A DNA stretch of 64,000 nt from Brachynemurus nebulosus (GCA_035578155.1 JAPWDM010000001.1:7156670-7220669); one strand, 5' to 3'. Shown: positions 31,837-44,142, counted from the stretch's first letter. Notes: generated by a model from the sequence alone, not told the origin. Numbers and translations: made by a program.

Positions 31837-34800
31837 CTAATTTAATGAGTAATGTCCCCATGCTAAAGTATCCGTTTCCCCCTCCACAATATGTCGTTTC
31901 GTATCGTACGGGCTGAGCGCCACCTTGTTCTGAGTTACACTATACACGTTATGTTTTTTCGATTGTATCAGGTTTTGTTGTCGGTTTATGATTGTATTGT
32001 GTTTTAGACAGTCCACGTAATCGTTGAAAGTTATCGTTTTCTTAACCACAGAGTTCTTTACACCTTTCGCTTTCTTCGTGTGATCCTCGCCGTCCACTTG
32101 ACAACTATACATTTTCGATCTTAAGCCCACAAATTTTGTAAAGATTCGACCATTTAGCTCATCCTTCATTAACCCGGGTATTTTCTTATTGACTCTTGGC
32201 ATGTTATATTGATTATCCGCGTTGTAATCCGACGTATCGAAGTATTGAATATCTCGTTTCATTATTTCGTAAATATCTGAGCATTTTATCTCGTAAATCA
32301 ATGAATCCGTGTCTGTGTAGAGTAATTTGCTGTTGTTCCCGAACGTTGGCTGTATGTAGTTGTAATGAAAATCGTAGACACATGTTTTCGAAATATCCAG
32401 AATTGCTTGCCCGACGTATATTGGTTTGTTCATAAACACTTCCGTTTTTCGTAGTTCGACTGCAATAAGATTCTCGTCAAATATGGTGCGGCTGTGGAAA
32501 TTCGGTTTCGCTATCATAACTTCCGCACCATATCGTCCATACCATTTCGTTAACAGTTTCACAATCGAGTGTTTCCGTACGTTTTCCATCGTTTTCCCGA
32601 AGACCGCGTTGTTGAGTAGCTTGTAGAGATTTTTCTCGAATTCGTTTCCCGCCGTTTGTCGCAAAGCTGTGTTTAAATCTATGTAGGATTTGAGCCAAGG
32701 TGATTGATCGAATTGTAGCACTCTATGTATTTTCTTTACTTTCATCCCGTGTTGTAGACATTGTTTCAGGTTCCGATAGTGTATCACGTATTTCTGTTTG
32801 TTGTATAGCGTTGCCAGTAACATTTCCTGTTTAGTACCGGGTGCACACATTCTCTCTGGACATAATGGTAAATCGTTGTGTTTATCGTGCAGTTCTCTCG
32901 GGTATTCCAAATCCACTTCCAGTAAATATCCTATTGGTGAATCATCAGGTATTTGTTGAACATCTATCTCGGTATTATCCATCCATTTGAAATTTCCCGT
33001 TGGTAAGTATTGTGACATTGCCCATCCATATAAGTTGTTCACGTCATAGTACATCAGGTATTTTGATTCCTCGTCCGGATCGTAGGTGTTCATATATTTA
33101 TTGTTTGCTGTTGCGTATCGGTTACTACACTGGCTCAATCCACCTCGAATACCACGTTCAATGAATAATAATTGGTCCACATCAGATATCAGTTCTAACT
33201 CTACTTTTGTATATTTTAAGGCTGCATCCCACGTAAGTCCCGGTGTCGTGTAGTAATGAGCAGGATCCAATCCGTGTGTGCGCATGCATGTATCCCGAAA
33301 ATTCTCGAAAACATCCGCGAGTAGTAGTATGTCCGTTTTCATATATAAATCCGAGTATTCTCCAAGCGTCTGTATGTTGAACGTGTTCCAAACTTGTTGT
33401 GCATGTGTATAGTCATCCATGGTGATATCGTTATCGTTGAGTTGATTGTAGAATTTCTCCCGTGATGGTAAACATGTTTCTTCCAATTTATCCCAGCTAG
33501 ATATGTAGTCGTACGGAAAAACACCTTTGCGTGTAAGTAATTTGTAGTCGGTATTCGGAAATTGTGATTTAACTATGTTGAACTCGTTGAGATATGAAGA
33601 TAATTTATCCAAACTTGATGCCATAAATCGGAAAGAGTCGATGAATCTAAATGTAATTTCGCTGCCCGTAACATGTTTAGTGAATGCAATATATCGTTCC
33701 TTGTTGATTGGTAGTAAGTCGACACGTCCCTCGAATGCTGTTGCTATATCCTTTATTACGAAATGTGCATCATAACCACTCAAGTTGTGGAATACAACAG
33801 GAATCATATGAAAATCCTTATAATTCAAGTTGCATCCCTTGTGCGCAGGTCCATTGTATTCGCCAGTGAAGTGGTTATGATCACGAACCACAATATCCTC
33901 AGGTTTGAATGGTTTCTCGCAGATGTGGCACCCGGTACTTCGTTGTTTAAGTTGCTGTTGTTCCTCTGGTGTTAACTCGTTCATTGGTATTATGTTGTCG
34001 TATATGGGTTCCAAGATATTTTCACGTAACGTTGCCAATTCTTCCGCGAACCATTTTTCGCAATTTGGCCCGCGGTATGATCGATAGTAGCTTAGTTGGT
34101 TGTTGTAGGAGCAGTGAAAGTAGTAACCGATACTGTATGCCCGATGTTGTTGGTACGTTGTCGTGTTTTTCCGATTTTCGTTATCAGTCACAGGTTGTAG
34201 GAATGATTCGACGTCCGCGTAAATTATAAATGGAACACGTTTCTTGTTGCTATAGTTCTTGAACGATATGTATTTGCTTTTCCCTTCCGGCATTATCACC
34301 CGACAGTTGTTCATGTTCACGCAGTCTTCTGTATGTTTTATCAGTTTATCCTCCGTATGAAAGTAATTCAGGCATCGATCGCAGATGTAATGGTGGTGGC
34401 CACGTTTTGATAATTGTCTTGATACAAGTCGCGATAAGTCCTTAATCCAGCAGAAATGGTAGCGTAAATCTTGATCGTTGTCGTTATCCTGTTCGTTATC
34501 CTCATCCTCGTAATACTCGTTCTGGATCATTAGTAGATTTATGTGGTTTTGTTTCTTCTCTCTCGTTAGCGCAGCAGGTACGGTTTCGAAATGTCCATTT
34601 TGTTTTTTTAGTATAAACACGTTGACTGATATTGTTGGATTCTGTTTCTCGAATTTGCTCACTTGCTGAATTGTCATTGGGAACTGTATCCCATCTAAAT
34701 TTAGCACCGTTGAGTAGTGTGGGTAAGAGGTGGTTCGAGCTGGATTTTTATTTGATGTAGCTGGATGAAGTGCAGATACCACTGCCCACGCGAAACAGGC

Positions 34801-35324
34801 ATCATCGTCGAAGTTTTTAACGTTGATACATGCTTGTTTTCGTTTTATTTCCTGCGGTAATTCGATGTAGCTTGATCCACGGAAAGGTGTGTATTTATTC
34901 ACGTTCACTGCTAGGTTGATTATGCTTGATAAAGCCCATCCGCTCCCCGACTCGGCAAATTCGCTCAATTTTCTCAAAATTGGTTCCCGTACATGTTCCA
35001 CGAAGCATTGTTTTAGGTTTGTTCCACGATCTATTATGATATTTGGTGTATTGAAATGTTTCATGTCGTATTTGTCCTCGTCACCATCAGTTTTCACAAA
35101 TAACCCGCAAAACGTTGTGTTGACTTTTATCGTTAAGTATTTTTTTAATATATTTTGTATTCGCCGAGTGAACATCGATGTAGCGTCGTCTAAAAAGTCC
35201 TTTGGTTCTATGTGTGTTATGTTAGTAACCACTCCCGTTCGTATTCGACTTGCAAATGCGGATTCCACGTCAGCCCATTGAATTCTATCAGATCTTTTAC
35301 GTTGATTTCGATTCATGCCGGCAC
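31837..35324 (-). CDS. Protein-primed type DNA polymerase B (pPolB), main exon
   Basis: The frame holds about 1160 codons; I end the exon at 35324, below a TTTCAG acceptor, because an exon at 35468-35714 fits in frame. Residue numbers count from the upstream ATG at 35358. Exonuclease motifs: YADVESF (about 377), HNLSGYDAHFV (about 520) and YSDLYMKTDILLLAD (about 666). Polymerase motifs: A, YYDVNNLYGWAM (about 768); B, LLNNAVFGKTMEN (about 912); C, YTDTDS (about 1013). A C2H2-like finger (CDRC..H....C, about 322-345) and an endonuclease VII-like zinc module (CHIC...VRDHNH..G...HKGCNL, about 473-511) are embedded. No frame break is visible. It replicates the element, presumably from a protein primer. 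Confidence 0.95.
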
Positions 35325-35467
35325 CTGAAACAATCAACATAAAAAAATTATTTATCAAATTTATAAAAAATCATTAAAAAAAAATTATATTTAAAAACTT
35401 ACCATGTTGATATATCAAAATTATAAAAAAATCATTAAAAAATAAATTTATATTTGAAAAAACTTAC
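35325..35467 (-). other. Predicted 143-bp intron with duplicated donor
   Basis: On the minus strand the donor GTAAGT begins at 35467 and the acceptor TTTCAG ends at 35325. Splicing keeps the reading frame between the two exons (phase 1). A 65-bp tandem duplication places a second GTAAGT donor at 35402, preceded by the same ACATG. Using that donor would retain an in-frame stop at 35448-35450, so only the first donor gives a fusion. Confidence 0.7.
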
Positions 35468-35714
35468 CATGTTTTCGTAGCGCCTTCATTCTGATTCGAA
35501 ATCCTTTCATTTTTCCCGCACATGATTCAAAATGTTTGCGTTGTCCCAAGTTTTCCGCTCCACGTATAGCCTTGTTGATTAGTCGTATGTTGGTATTTGT
35601 GTGTTTCATCCATTTTTCCAATTCATCTGCATCCCGGGTATCCATTTCCAGTAATGATAGCGCGTTTCGTACATTTTCCACCATTCTAGTTGCCACGTCG
35701 TTTAATGAAGCCAT
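35448..35714 (-). CDS. Predicted first exon of the polymerase (or separate 88-aa protein)
   Basis: The frame begins MASLNDVATRMVENVRNAL and is helical and charged, with KGFRIRMKALRKHG near its end. The last six codons lie beyond a consensus donor at 35467, and exon 1 would end at 35468. Upstream, TATAAATTG starts at 35829 and TCACTT gives A+1 at 35798 (31 nt), a promoter with no other gene to serve. Together these suggest an 82-codon leading exon fused to the polymerase. If unspliced it would encode an independent 88-aa protein of unknown function. Confidence 0.65.
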   Translation of the reverse strand: MASLNDVATRMVENVRNALSLLEMDTRDADELEKWMKHTNTNIRLINKAIRGAENLGQRKHFESCAGKMKGFRIRMKALRKHGKFFQI

Positions 35715-35797
35715 TGTTGTATTTTAATTTTAAAAAAATCTCGATACAAATTCTTGCAACAATAACAATATTAACTGCTTGAAGTTTGCTGAAGAAG

Positions 35798-35829
35798 TGA
35801 TTTGAGGGGGCACGCAGACCTCAATTTAT
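35798..35829 (-). promoter_or_regulatory. Core promoter for the polymerase transcript
   Basis: On the minus strand TATAAATTG starts at 35829 and TCACTT at 35800-35795 gives A+1 at 35798, a 31-nt spacing. The leader to the ATG at 35714 is about 84 nt. Confidence 0.55.
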
Positions 35830-35831
35830 AC

Positions 35832-36241
35832 GAATTTGACTGCTCGAAAAATTCTGGAGGGGAATCACAATAAATGCTGACTCAGAATTTTTACAACGCA
35901 AATAACCGAAGGTCAAATGTCAAATTCCGAGAAATTTATTTCGCATTTGAAACCTAATAAAAGAATTGCTGACTAATTTTAAATAAACAAAAATTAAAAC
36001 TTATATAAACAAATTGAAAAAACCCCCGATTATTATTAGGCCATAAATTAAAAATTCCGAGAAAACTATTTCGTATTTGAAATCAAACAAAGAAATTGCT
36101 GTGTTGTCAAAATCTTAAATAAACATTTTTTAAACTAAAACTTATATAAATAAACAAATTAAAAAAATATCTGAGTATGAGTCAGCAAAATCTTAAATAA
36201 ACATAATAAAATTAATGATTTACGATGACATTAATGTAAAC
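35832..36241. repeat. Polinton right subterminal repeats
   Basis: Two imperfect units of about 130 bp start with AAATTCCGAGAAA at about 35922 and 36052. Each contains TTTCGYATTTGAAAYC, a TTGCTG motif, TTAAATAAACA and AAAACTTATATAAA. GCTGACTCA / ATGAGTCAGC motifs recur here and again inside the TIR (for example ATGAGTCAGC at 21556). Motif recurrence suggests binding sites for element proteins. Confidence 0.65.
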
Positions 36242-37478
36242 AAATTCCTGGAACTGACAAGTTGAGACTTGCTTTTAAATAAAATTGCCCTCTGGCTATG
36301 ATGCAAACATATCATGAAATTACATCATCCTAAGTCAGCTAAAAAAATCTTAAATAAACAAACTCAAACCATATAAAGTCACGAGTTTTTATTAAATAAA
36401 CATCTTATAAAGTGCTGACTCATATACAAAAAAAAACCTCAAGTACAATTGACACCCAAATTTCCGGCAGTACAGTAGCGGTCAGAAATTTGGAGTCTGG
36501 AATCTGGAGTCTGAAGTCATGATTGCGGCTAGCGCTTGGTAGAGTGCCCCCCACAAAATTTAGCGGCCACCCCTTGGGTTAGGGTATTCCCCATATTTTT
36601 GATTTGGTAATGTACCTTTCGTTTAAAATGACGCAATTAAGGCAAGCGCGTGTTGGGGTCAAGGTTTGCACGTACAGTACGCTTCAAAAAGTGGTCGGAT
36701 ACCTTTTTGGTCAGGGGGGCCCGCACTTTTGACACGGTAGTGTACCAAAAATTTAAGTACAGTACGGCGTCAAAAATTTGGGGCCACCCCCGAGTTAGGG
36801 TATTCCCCACATTTTTTGACGTGATAGTTCGTTTAAAATGACGCAATTAAGGCAAGCGCGTGTTGGGGTCAAGGTTTGCACGTACAGTACGTTTCAAAAA
36901 GTGATCGGATACCTTTTTTGGCTAGGGGGGTCCACACTTTTGACACGGTAGTGTACCAAAAATTTAAGTACAGTACGGTGTCAAAAATTTGGGGCCACCC
37001 CGAGTTAGGGTATTCCCCATATTTTTGATGCGGTAGTGTACCCCATCTATCAAATTGTGGTCTAAAATTCAGTCTACGCATGCGTCGTGTACTAAAATTT
37101 AGTCTGCGCATGCGTCGTGTACTTAAATTCAGTCTGCGCATGCGTTAGGTTTGCATTCAAAAACTACGTTAGTGCTGGCGGGTAATGGGTTAACACAAAA
37201 CCAAATTGTGACGACTAAATAGTGATGGCGCATAATGGGTTAACTTGAATTTATTTTGTCGAAGTAATGATAATGACTCATGACTTTCAAGGCCAACAGT
37301 ATGAGCGCGTGTGGGGTCAAATGTCAACAACAAATTTTAAATACATGTACTTGGTACGTGCCGGGTCAAAGGTTAAGATTTGCACTAGTACCGTAAAGTT
37401 ACACGATTTCAAACATTGGCAAAAGGGTTCAAGTTGGTTAGTTTTACGGTGTCACCGTATCGGCACAGCTCTTCTACT
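36242..37478. repeat. Polinton terminal inverted repeat, right
   Basis: The mirror of 20499-21736, ending AGCTCTTCTACT. It holds the same 211-bp and 30-bp tandem units in reverse orientation. It is 1237 bp, one base shorter because of a G-run difference. Confidence 0.93.
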
Positions 37479-37484
37479 GTTTTG
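37479..37484. repeat. Polinton target-site duplication, right
   Basis: GTTTTG, identical to 20493-20498. Confidence 0.92.
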
Positions 37485-38227
37485 TTATAAGCTTCTTAAC
37501 GGCTTAGTACGCAAAATACTTCAACCATCAACATCCGCATTTTATACGTAAACTGTAATGCATTCCTAAGCAAAGAGTAAAATACAGTTAATTTAAGAAT
37601 ATATGAAGAGATGGTTGACTGTGAGAAAACTTTAAGAGACGTGGAAATTGAAACGTGGCCCAAGTCAATTTTAACAATTTTTTGACAAATTCAAACAACT
37701 TTTACAACATTCAACTTAAAAAAAAATAACTCTACAGTGTTAGATTCTAAAGATTAATTTATTGATGGATCTGACCAAAACTACCAAACATTATCAAAAC
37801 AGAATCGGACTAGTTATCAAAAATTTAAAAAAAAATTGCTTTTTCCCGCTCCCCTTCCCTGAGTAACTATTAAAATAATTAGCTGTGATCATTTAACCCA
37901 TTACGATCCACGGTATTACGCATAATACTGCGGGAAAATCATGTTTATAAGTAGTGTACTTTTTTCACAAAATTTTCAAAGAAGTATAAAAAAAATAGGA
38001 ATTTTTTGTGCTCTTCTCTTTCTCTTTGAGGGACAAATAGTAAAACATTTCAGTCTGAATTTTCAAGTCTAGAATAATTGTATATAAAAAATAAAAAACC
38101 TCAGAAACCCAGTTATACTGAATGGATTTTCACAATTAGTTTTCGATTGTTTCTGACACTAAATATTGAAAAAGTACGCCATTTAGAAACTATCGTTAAT
38201 TTTCGTTTTTGGGATATTCCATTTAAA
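37485..38227. other. Gene-free flank right of the Polinton
   Basis: AT-rich sequence with no credible frame and no recognised repeat. Confidence 0.5.
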
Positions 38228-38344
38228 ATCAACCAAAAATAAATAGTTTTCAACTTGACTATCACAGATTTCTTTGAAACTTTGCTTAATTGCACTCTTT
38301 AACATCGTGAATTGAAATATTACTTTTTAAAATTCTAACTCTTA

Positions 38345-39297
38345 GGGTAAGTACGGGAGAGATGCCGCGTCGGGAGTGATGCCGCAGTAGCCATAGTTCG
38401 TCGGTTGATTGACAGATAGCGCTATTGATGGATTATATGTTTAAAATAAGTTACTTATTTAAGCTGTATATGGTAATATTTATGATTAGTACATCAGTTT
38501 AGTAATTATCCAACTTTTTATTATTGAAAAGTACGTTTTTTAACATAATATTTTATCAGCCATTTAATTCATTAGAATTTAAGAATGTATACTTCATTGT
38601 TTTAATGAAAATGAGTTTTGTTATTAATTTAGGTATATTTTAAAAGTACTGTATAAAATTTTAGGTTGAAATTCCGCACTATGCTTGCTATAGCAACATG
38701 CGGCATCTATCCCAACAAAAAGGAGAGACGCCGCATTTAAAGTTGGTATAGATGCCGCATCATATTACATGTTAAAAACATAGACCTATATACCTTAATT
38801 ATGCAATTTTTTTTTTGGACTGTAAATTATGCCACGTAAATATAAAAGATCCATTAATGGATCAGGAAGAGCCCTCATATTAGTGAAGATAACGAAAATA
38901 ATGATGACTGCCTGTGTATTGAATGTTTTGAAAGGTACTCAGAAACAAATAAAAATTTGACTGGTTAAGATGCATTAAGTGCCAAAAATGGTTACATATG
39001 GCAGGCATCATGTATGGAGATGTGTGTAAAATGCAAAATTTTTAATATGAACTATGCCGCGTCTCACCTTCTTTGATGCGGCATCTCTCCCATAGGTGTG
39101 GGAGAGACGCCGCTTTGCAGGCTCTACAAAAATGTTAATTATGAATCCTTTATGACTCAAAATTTACAATTATTTATAAATAATTGTAAAGAACAATGTT
39201 TAGATTTATTGTGTACCAAATTTCAAATCAATTAAATGCTTACTTTAAGAATTATCAAGTGTTTTCAAAATGTGCGGCATCTCTCCCGCATTCACCC
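38345..39297. mobile_element. Pogo-like deletion derivative inserted at TA
   Basis: The left end is GGGTAAGTACGGGAGAGATG and the right-end complement is GGGTGAATGCGGGAGAGATG, both followed by CCGC. TA flanks both sides (38343-38344 and 39298-39299). GAGAGATGCCGC-type motifs also recur internally. It retains the two ends of a transposase frame (38829-39045). Confidence 0.8.
38829..39045 (+). pseudogene. Internally deleted pogo-type transposase
   Basis: ATG at 38829 opens MPRKYKRSINGSGRA, a start typical of pogo/jerky-like transposases. About 50 bases later another frame reads SEDNENNDDCLCIECFERYS (from 38882). After a further frameshift near 38970, WLRCIKCQKWLHMA continues to a stop at 39045. 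Together C..C and C..C...H form the C-terminal zinc finger often found in these transposases. The whole DDE catalytic core is missing, so the element can only be mobilised in trans, if at all. Confidence 0.65.
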
Positions 39298-40215
39298 TAT
39301 AGTTTTTGAGATATATAATCTTGAAAATCGCAAAATATCACTTTTTTACTCGCACTCAGTATTACAAAATGTTCCACTTTCAGTTCTATACATCCTAGAA
39401 AGTTGTTTAATAGCTCATTTTAAAGAGAATTTAATGAACTTTAATTTGATATCAATCTTGAAAACTTTTTGAAAAGGAATTTTTTGGGGGGAAATTTCAA
39501 AAATTGTTTTTGAGAATTTTTGTGAGATAGTGTTTTTTGAAAATTATGAAAATAATATATATTTATAATGATGATTTGGGGAATGCACTATAAAAATTTC
39601 AAAATGGGACCATGATAGGTTCAGCAGTTATGGTAAAAAATTCATTTTAATATATAGTATTTTAACTTGTCCTGAAAGAAATCTTCTCTGGAACAAACTC
39701 TTATGTCAAAAGGCGTTAAAATACTGTATATTAAAATTCATTTTTTATCATAACTACTGATCCCATCATGGTTCCACTTTGAAATTTTTATGATGCATTC
39801 CCCAAGTCACCATTATAAATATATATTATACCCATATTATTTTAATAATTTTCAAAAAACACTATGTCAAAAAAAATTTCAAAAACAATTTTTGAAATTT
39901 CCCCGAAAAAATTTCCTTTTCAAAAAGTTTTCAAGATTCGTATCAAGGTAAAGCTCATTAAATTCTCTTTAAAATGAGCTATCAAGCAACTTTTTAGGAT
40001 TTATAGAACTGAAAGTGAAACATTTTGTAATGATGAGCGCGAGTAAAAAAAAGTGATATCTTGCGATTTTCAAGATTATATATTTCAGAAAATATAAAAG
40101 TTAGAATTTTTTAAAAATTATATTTGAATTCACGATGTTAAAGAGTATAATTAACCAAAGTTTCAAAGAAATCTGTGATAGTCAAGTTGAGTGCCTTGTT
40201 GGTTTTATATGGACT

Positions 40216-43005
40216 GACCCTTTTGGTATTATCGACCTGATGTCTCAAATATATCAGACGGACTTCTACTGCTATCCTGGAAGGAATATTAGGATTTTCT
40301 TTTACAATTTACATCAGAACTTATTCTGAGTCCTTGGGTAAAATTTTATTAAAATCTGACAAATAGCAATAAAAGTGGGCTTTAGGGGGTTAAGATATTA
40401 CATCATTGCTACCAAAACTACTTCTAATTGTCAAAAATTGTCAAAATTTTCCTCGGACTATTTTAATAACTAGTTGACGTAAATATATGCTAACTGACAT
40501 TATATTACTAAAAACTATGTCTAACTACCCCAATTGACCCAAGCCGTACTCAAGTTCCACGAGAATTACCAAAAATCCTACGAAAAATTTACAAAGTTGA
40601 CCGAAGCCACACCCCAATATCCATACCCGTTAAAATTTTCTCACAATCTACCATCACAATATCTACTAAACGAATTACAGTAGAAATGTGTAAAGTGAAA
40701 TATTTCTCTATAGCTAACATTTACTGGAAAAAATTTATTTACTTTCTACAAACGTCATTCAGCGTAGTGATATAGGTAAACATAAACAGAATATAAAAGA
40801 AAACTGTAAAATAAAACTCTCCTTTTGTATTTGTTTACACAAACGTACACTACAAAATTTTCATATTTTCTGACAATCACGTCTTTCGTGGTTTGGAAAA
40901 AAAGGTTGCTTTTATTTTTTGAAACCTGCGTTGTACACATAAACAAACATATAAAGGAAGAAATTCAAAAAGAAAACATAAAAATTCATACGAATGTAAA
41001 TTAAATAATTTTTTTTGCTAACAATAATATAAAAATCAAGTTAAAATTTTGTATTAAGCAATGAAAATTACGCAATATATGTTTGCTATTTTTTCATTAG
41101 ACACAAAACAACAGGAAACAATAAATTTTTTCGTGGAAAAATTTGGTTAATTTTTTAATTAATGTTTTAATGATCAATCAGCAATCAAACTAACCTCAGG
41201 CAATGAATAGAACGCGTCCAGGTTTCAATATGTAGGCAATTTTTAGATTTAAACAAAAAAAAAAAAAACTGATAGAGCTGAACTGCGCTAAGTTCCTAGT
41301 TTTTTAGGACTTCGTAGTACAACAACAAAATCCTTATAAGTTTGTCATGTCTGGATGCCTGTCGCTACATTAGGTAGGACCTTACATTATCCAACAGTGT
41401 CGTTAACCCCGGAAATTGTTATCGATTTTTTTTTAAATTGAGATTCGTAAAAGGTTCAGATAATCGAATCGAATTAACAAATTCAGGGGTAATTTTAATA
41501 AATAAATGCAAACAAAAATTTTATTCTGAAAATTTTGTCTAGCTACTGAACTACGAAATCCTGACTTAATGCTTATTAAATATGCACTTAGTGTCTTTTT
41601 TATGTTGGTTTATGTATTTTTTTATAAACTCCTACTGTTGCGAAATTTTCAGAAATACCTATAATTTTCATTTATAACCATTTATATTACGTGTATTCTA
41701 TAAAATTATCCTAATCCAAACTGGTTTTAAGTCACTGAGCACTGAATCGAACATATTAACATATGTTTGCTAGAGATACCACAGGCATTAAATTTTGAAG
41801 CATGACTCCATTTTAGTAAGCCCAACTTGTAACCACGGAGACTTGTTTATAAATATTAGATAAACCATTAAATTAATGGTTTGATCGCCATTAAAGTAAT
41901 CCCATCAGTCAATTTTTTTGCTCACATCAGTCAATTTTTTTACTTCAATTTCTTAATGTATTTGTAATACACAGCATTCTCTCTATATAGTTGATTCTCT
42001 CCTCAATGTTTTAAATAATATAAATGGAAAAGTAAGTTAAAGACGTGAACATTTTTATGTTTATAGTGACTCAGAAAATTGTAAAATTTCAAGTGTGTCC
42101 TCATACATTATAACTAAAAATATTACAGACTACAGTTTGTAAGCAGAAAATCATTTTGGATTAAAGTCTGTTACGAGTTCGAGAAAGCTGTGTGTCACCC
42201 TGCATTGGCAGTGTAATTTCTAGTTATTTATTTATTTTTTTTTTGTGATAAAATTTCTAATAATAATTTGTATAGTATACTTTTAAACCTCAACGCGTTT
42301 TATATACACGATTTATACAAATATATTTCTTTCAAAAGAAATTGCATAGACAGAAATTTAATTATTTCGATAAACTTCACAAAAACTGGCATCATTTGTA
42401 AAAGTTTTCTTTTAAAATGTTTATTCTTATTTAGTATGCTGTACATTTACTGAATGAAAAGTGCTTGTATTTAGGTCAGCCACGTTTAGATATATTTCTT
42501 CAGTAAATATTTTTCTTTCTTTTTCAAGAAAATGAAATTTTTTTGTTTAATATTTTTTACTGCATATCAAATGTATTTAAGTTTTATATTTTTATATAGT
42601 CGATATAGTCACAGTTAGAAAATGGATAATTGCTTAAATTATTATTTCACTGCCTCAAAATTGGGATATTTAGGTAGGTACTGTAAATTCGAGAAAAATA
42701 TGTACCTAATTAAAAATGAAAAAAAAAACTAGGCAGCTGAATTTAAAAGTAACTCTGACAAGGAAAGATTCTTTGGTTTCAATTCCCTCATTTGATGCTC
42801 TTGGCATAATTATGTATGGTAGAAACAAAACTAAAAAGTTCCTATTTTGGTTATAAAACCGCCCCGTAAGCGATTATTCAGGGTTGCAGAAAAAAAGTTG
42901 TGATTTTTTATCTCCAGTATTTTTGTTCCTCTGTAGGTATTCCAAGAATTATTCATCAGTGGAAAAATTTGGAAACAAAATATGAAACGGTCGCCAAATT
43001 ATATG
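40216..43005. other. Gene-free AT-rich interval
   Basis: No frame of interest was found. Only homopolymers and short chance frames are present. Confidence 0.5.
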
Positions 43006-44122
43006 CAGTCTTGGGCAAGATATCGAATTTTATTATCTAGATAACAGATAATAGATAACATAATTTAAAATATCTAGATAAAGATAGCAGATAATTTAAC
43101 CATTATCTAGATAAAATTTTAGATAACAAATAAGATAATATTTACAGAAATAATGCACTAGGTCAGTGTTTCTCAACCGCCGATTCGTAGAACGGTGCTG
43201 GGCTACGAAAGTGCCTCGCCGGTTCCCAGAAAGATATATTAATTACAATAAATTATAAAAATTTTAAAGGATGGTTTTGGGCGATAAAAATCGCATGTTT
43301 TGGAATTTAGTTTTTTCTTATTTACGACCCATGATAGCACACATCTAACACAGTAAAGTACAATAATTTTTGTTTGAAAAAAGTGTTTAAACAGTGTCGC
43401 TATTTTTTTAAATTACATGATCGACCAAGGGATCGGAAAACGACTTTTCATATTACACGACTAAATGTTGTTCCAACTAATGGCCGAAATGTTTCCTAGC
43501 TACAAGAATAACATTTAAAATACAAGAATTGCCTTCAAACATTTCTCTAATGTTTAAAAAAAGTGTCGATATTTATCTGAATTACATGGTCGAACAAGTG
43601 GCCGGAAAACGACATTTTATGTTAAACAACTTACTATTAGTCTAATTAATGGCGGAAATAACTCCAAACTACAAGAATTCTAGTTAAAATTTAAAATCGC
43701 TTTTAGACATATCTCTAATGCTTAAAAAAATGTCGATACTTATCTGAATTACGTGGTAGACCAGGTGTCGGAATGCGACATTTCATATTACACGACTAAA
43801 TATGATTCCAAGTAATGGCGGAAATGATTTCAGGCTACAAAATTTCTGTTTAAAATTAAATTTGCTTTTAAACATTTTTGTAATTCTTAAGAAAGTGTCA
43901 AAAGTTATCTGAATTACCGAGTCAGTATGGAGAAATGGTGAATTTAGCTACAAATTTATTTTTTACAAAAAAAAAGATGTATTGTTATTATTTTTTTCTT
44001 TCGCTTAATAAAAAAATAAGATAAAAGATAACTTGTTTTACAAATATCTAGATAAAAGATTAAATAGTTAACGAAAATGTTATCTAGATAAAATTTTATA
44101 TCTATAGATAAGCACAACACTG
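43006..44122. mobile_element. hAT element carrying a satellite array
   Basis: The left end is CAGTCTTGGGCAAGATAT and the right-end complement is CAGTGTTGTGCTTATCTA. ATTATATG flanks both sides exactly (42998-43005 and 44123-44130). ATCTAGATAA-type blocks lie just inside both ends in inverted order. The interior holds a tandem array at 43390-43930 and no transposase. Confidence 0.88.
43390..43930 (+). repeat. Satellite-like array 2, about 165-bp units
   Basis: About three and a half units carry ATGGTCGAACAAGTGGCCGG-type and GGAAAACGACATTT-type blocks, CATATTACACGAC, TAATGGCGGAAATGAT and AAACATTTCTCTAATG. They are homologous to the array at 12190-12622. The units are diverged from each other. 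Confidence 0.75.
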
Positions 44123-44142
44123 ATTATATGTATAGGTATGTA

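Larger units (their letters stand above)
20499..37478. mobile_element. Complete Maverick/Polinton element
   Basis: The element is 16,980 bp, within the family's usual 15-20 kb. Its inverted termini begin AGTAGAAGAGCTGTGCC and span about 1.24 kb. A 6-bp duplication borders it. It holds the hallmark set: type B DNA polymerase, retroviral-like integrase, adenovirus-type protease, FtsK/HerA packaging ATPase, and major and minor capsid proteins. All of these frames are open. The duplication is perfect and the one TIR difference I noted between the copies is a single indel, so insertion looks recent. Whether it still moves or makes particles cannot be read from the sequence. Confidence 0.97.
38228..40215. 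repeat. Large palindrome (foldback) interrupted by a transposon
   Basis: The arms are about 510 and 525 bp. CAACTTGACTATCACAGATT near 38250 is mirrored near 40170, and AGTTCTATACATCCTAGAAA near 39380 is mirrored near 40000. The innermost pair is TAGTATTTTAAC (39655) and GTTAAAATACTG (39715), with a loop of about 48 bp. The left arm is split by a pogo-like element at 38345-39297; removing it restores the pairing. Confidence 0.8.

Noticed and set aside
32196..35281. Plus-strand frames opposite the polymerase
   Set aside because: They are antisense shadows without promoters or domains; the polymerase motifs are on the minus strand.
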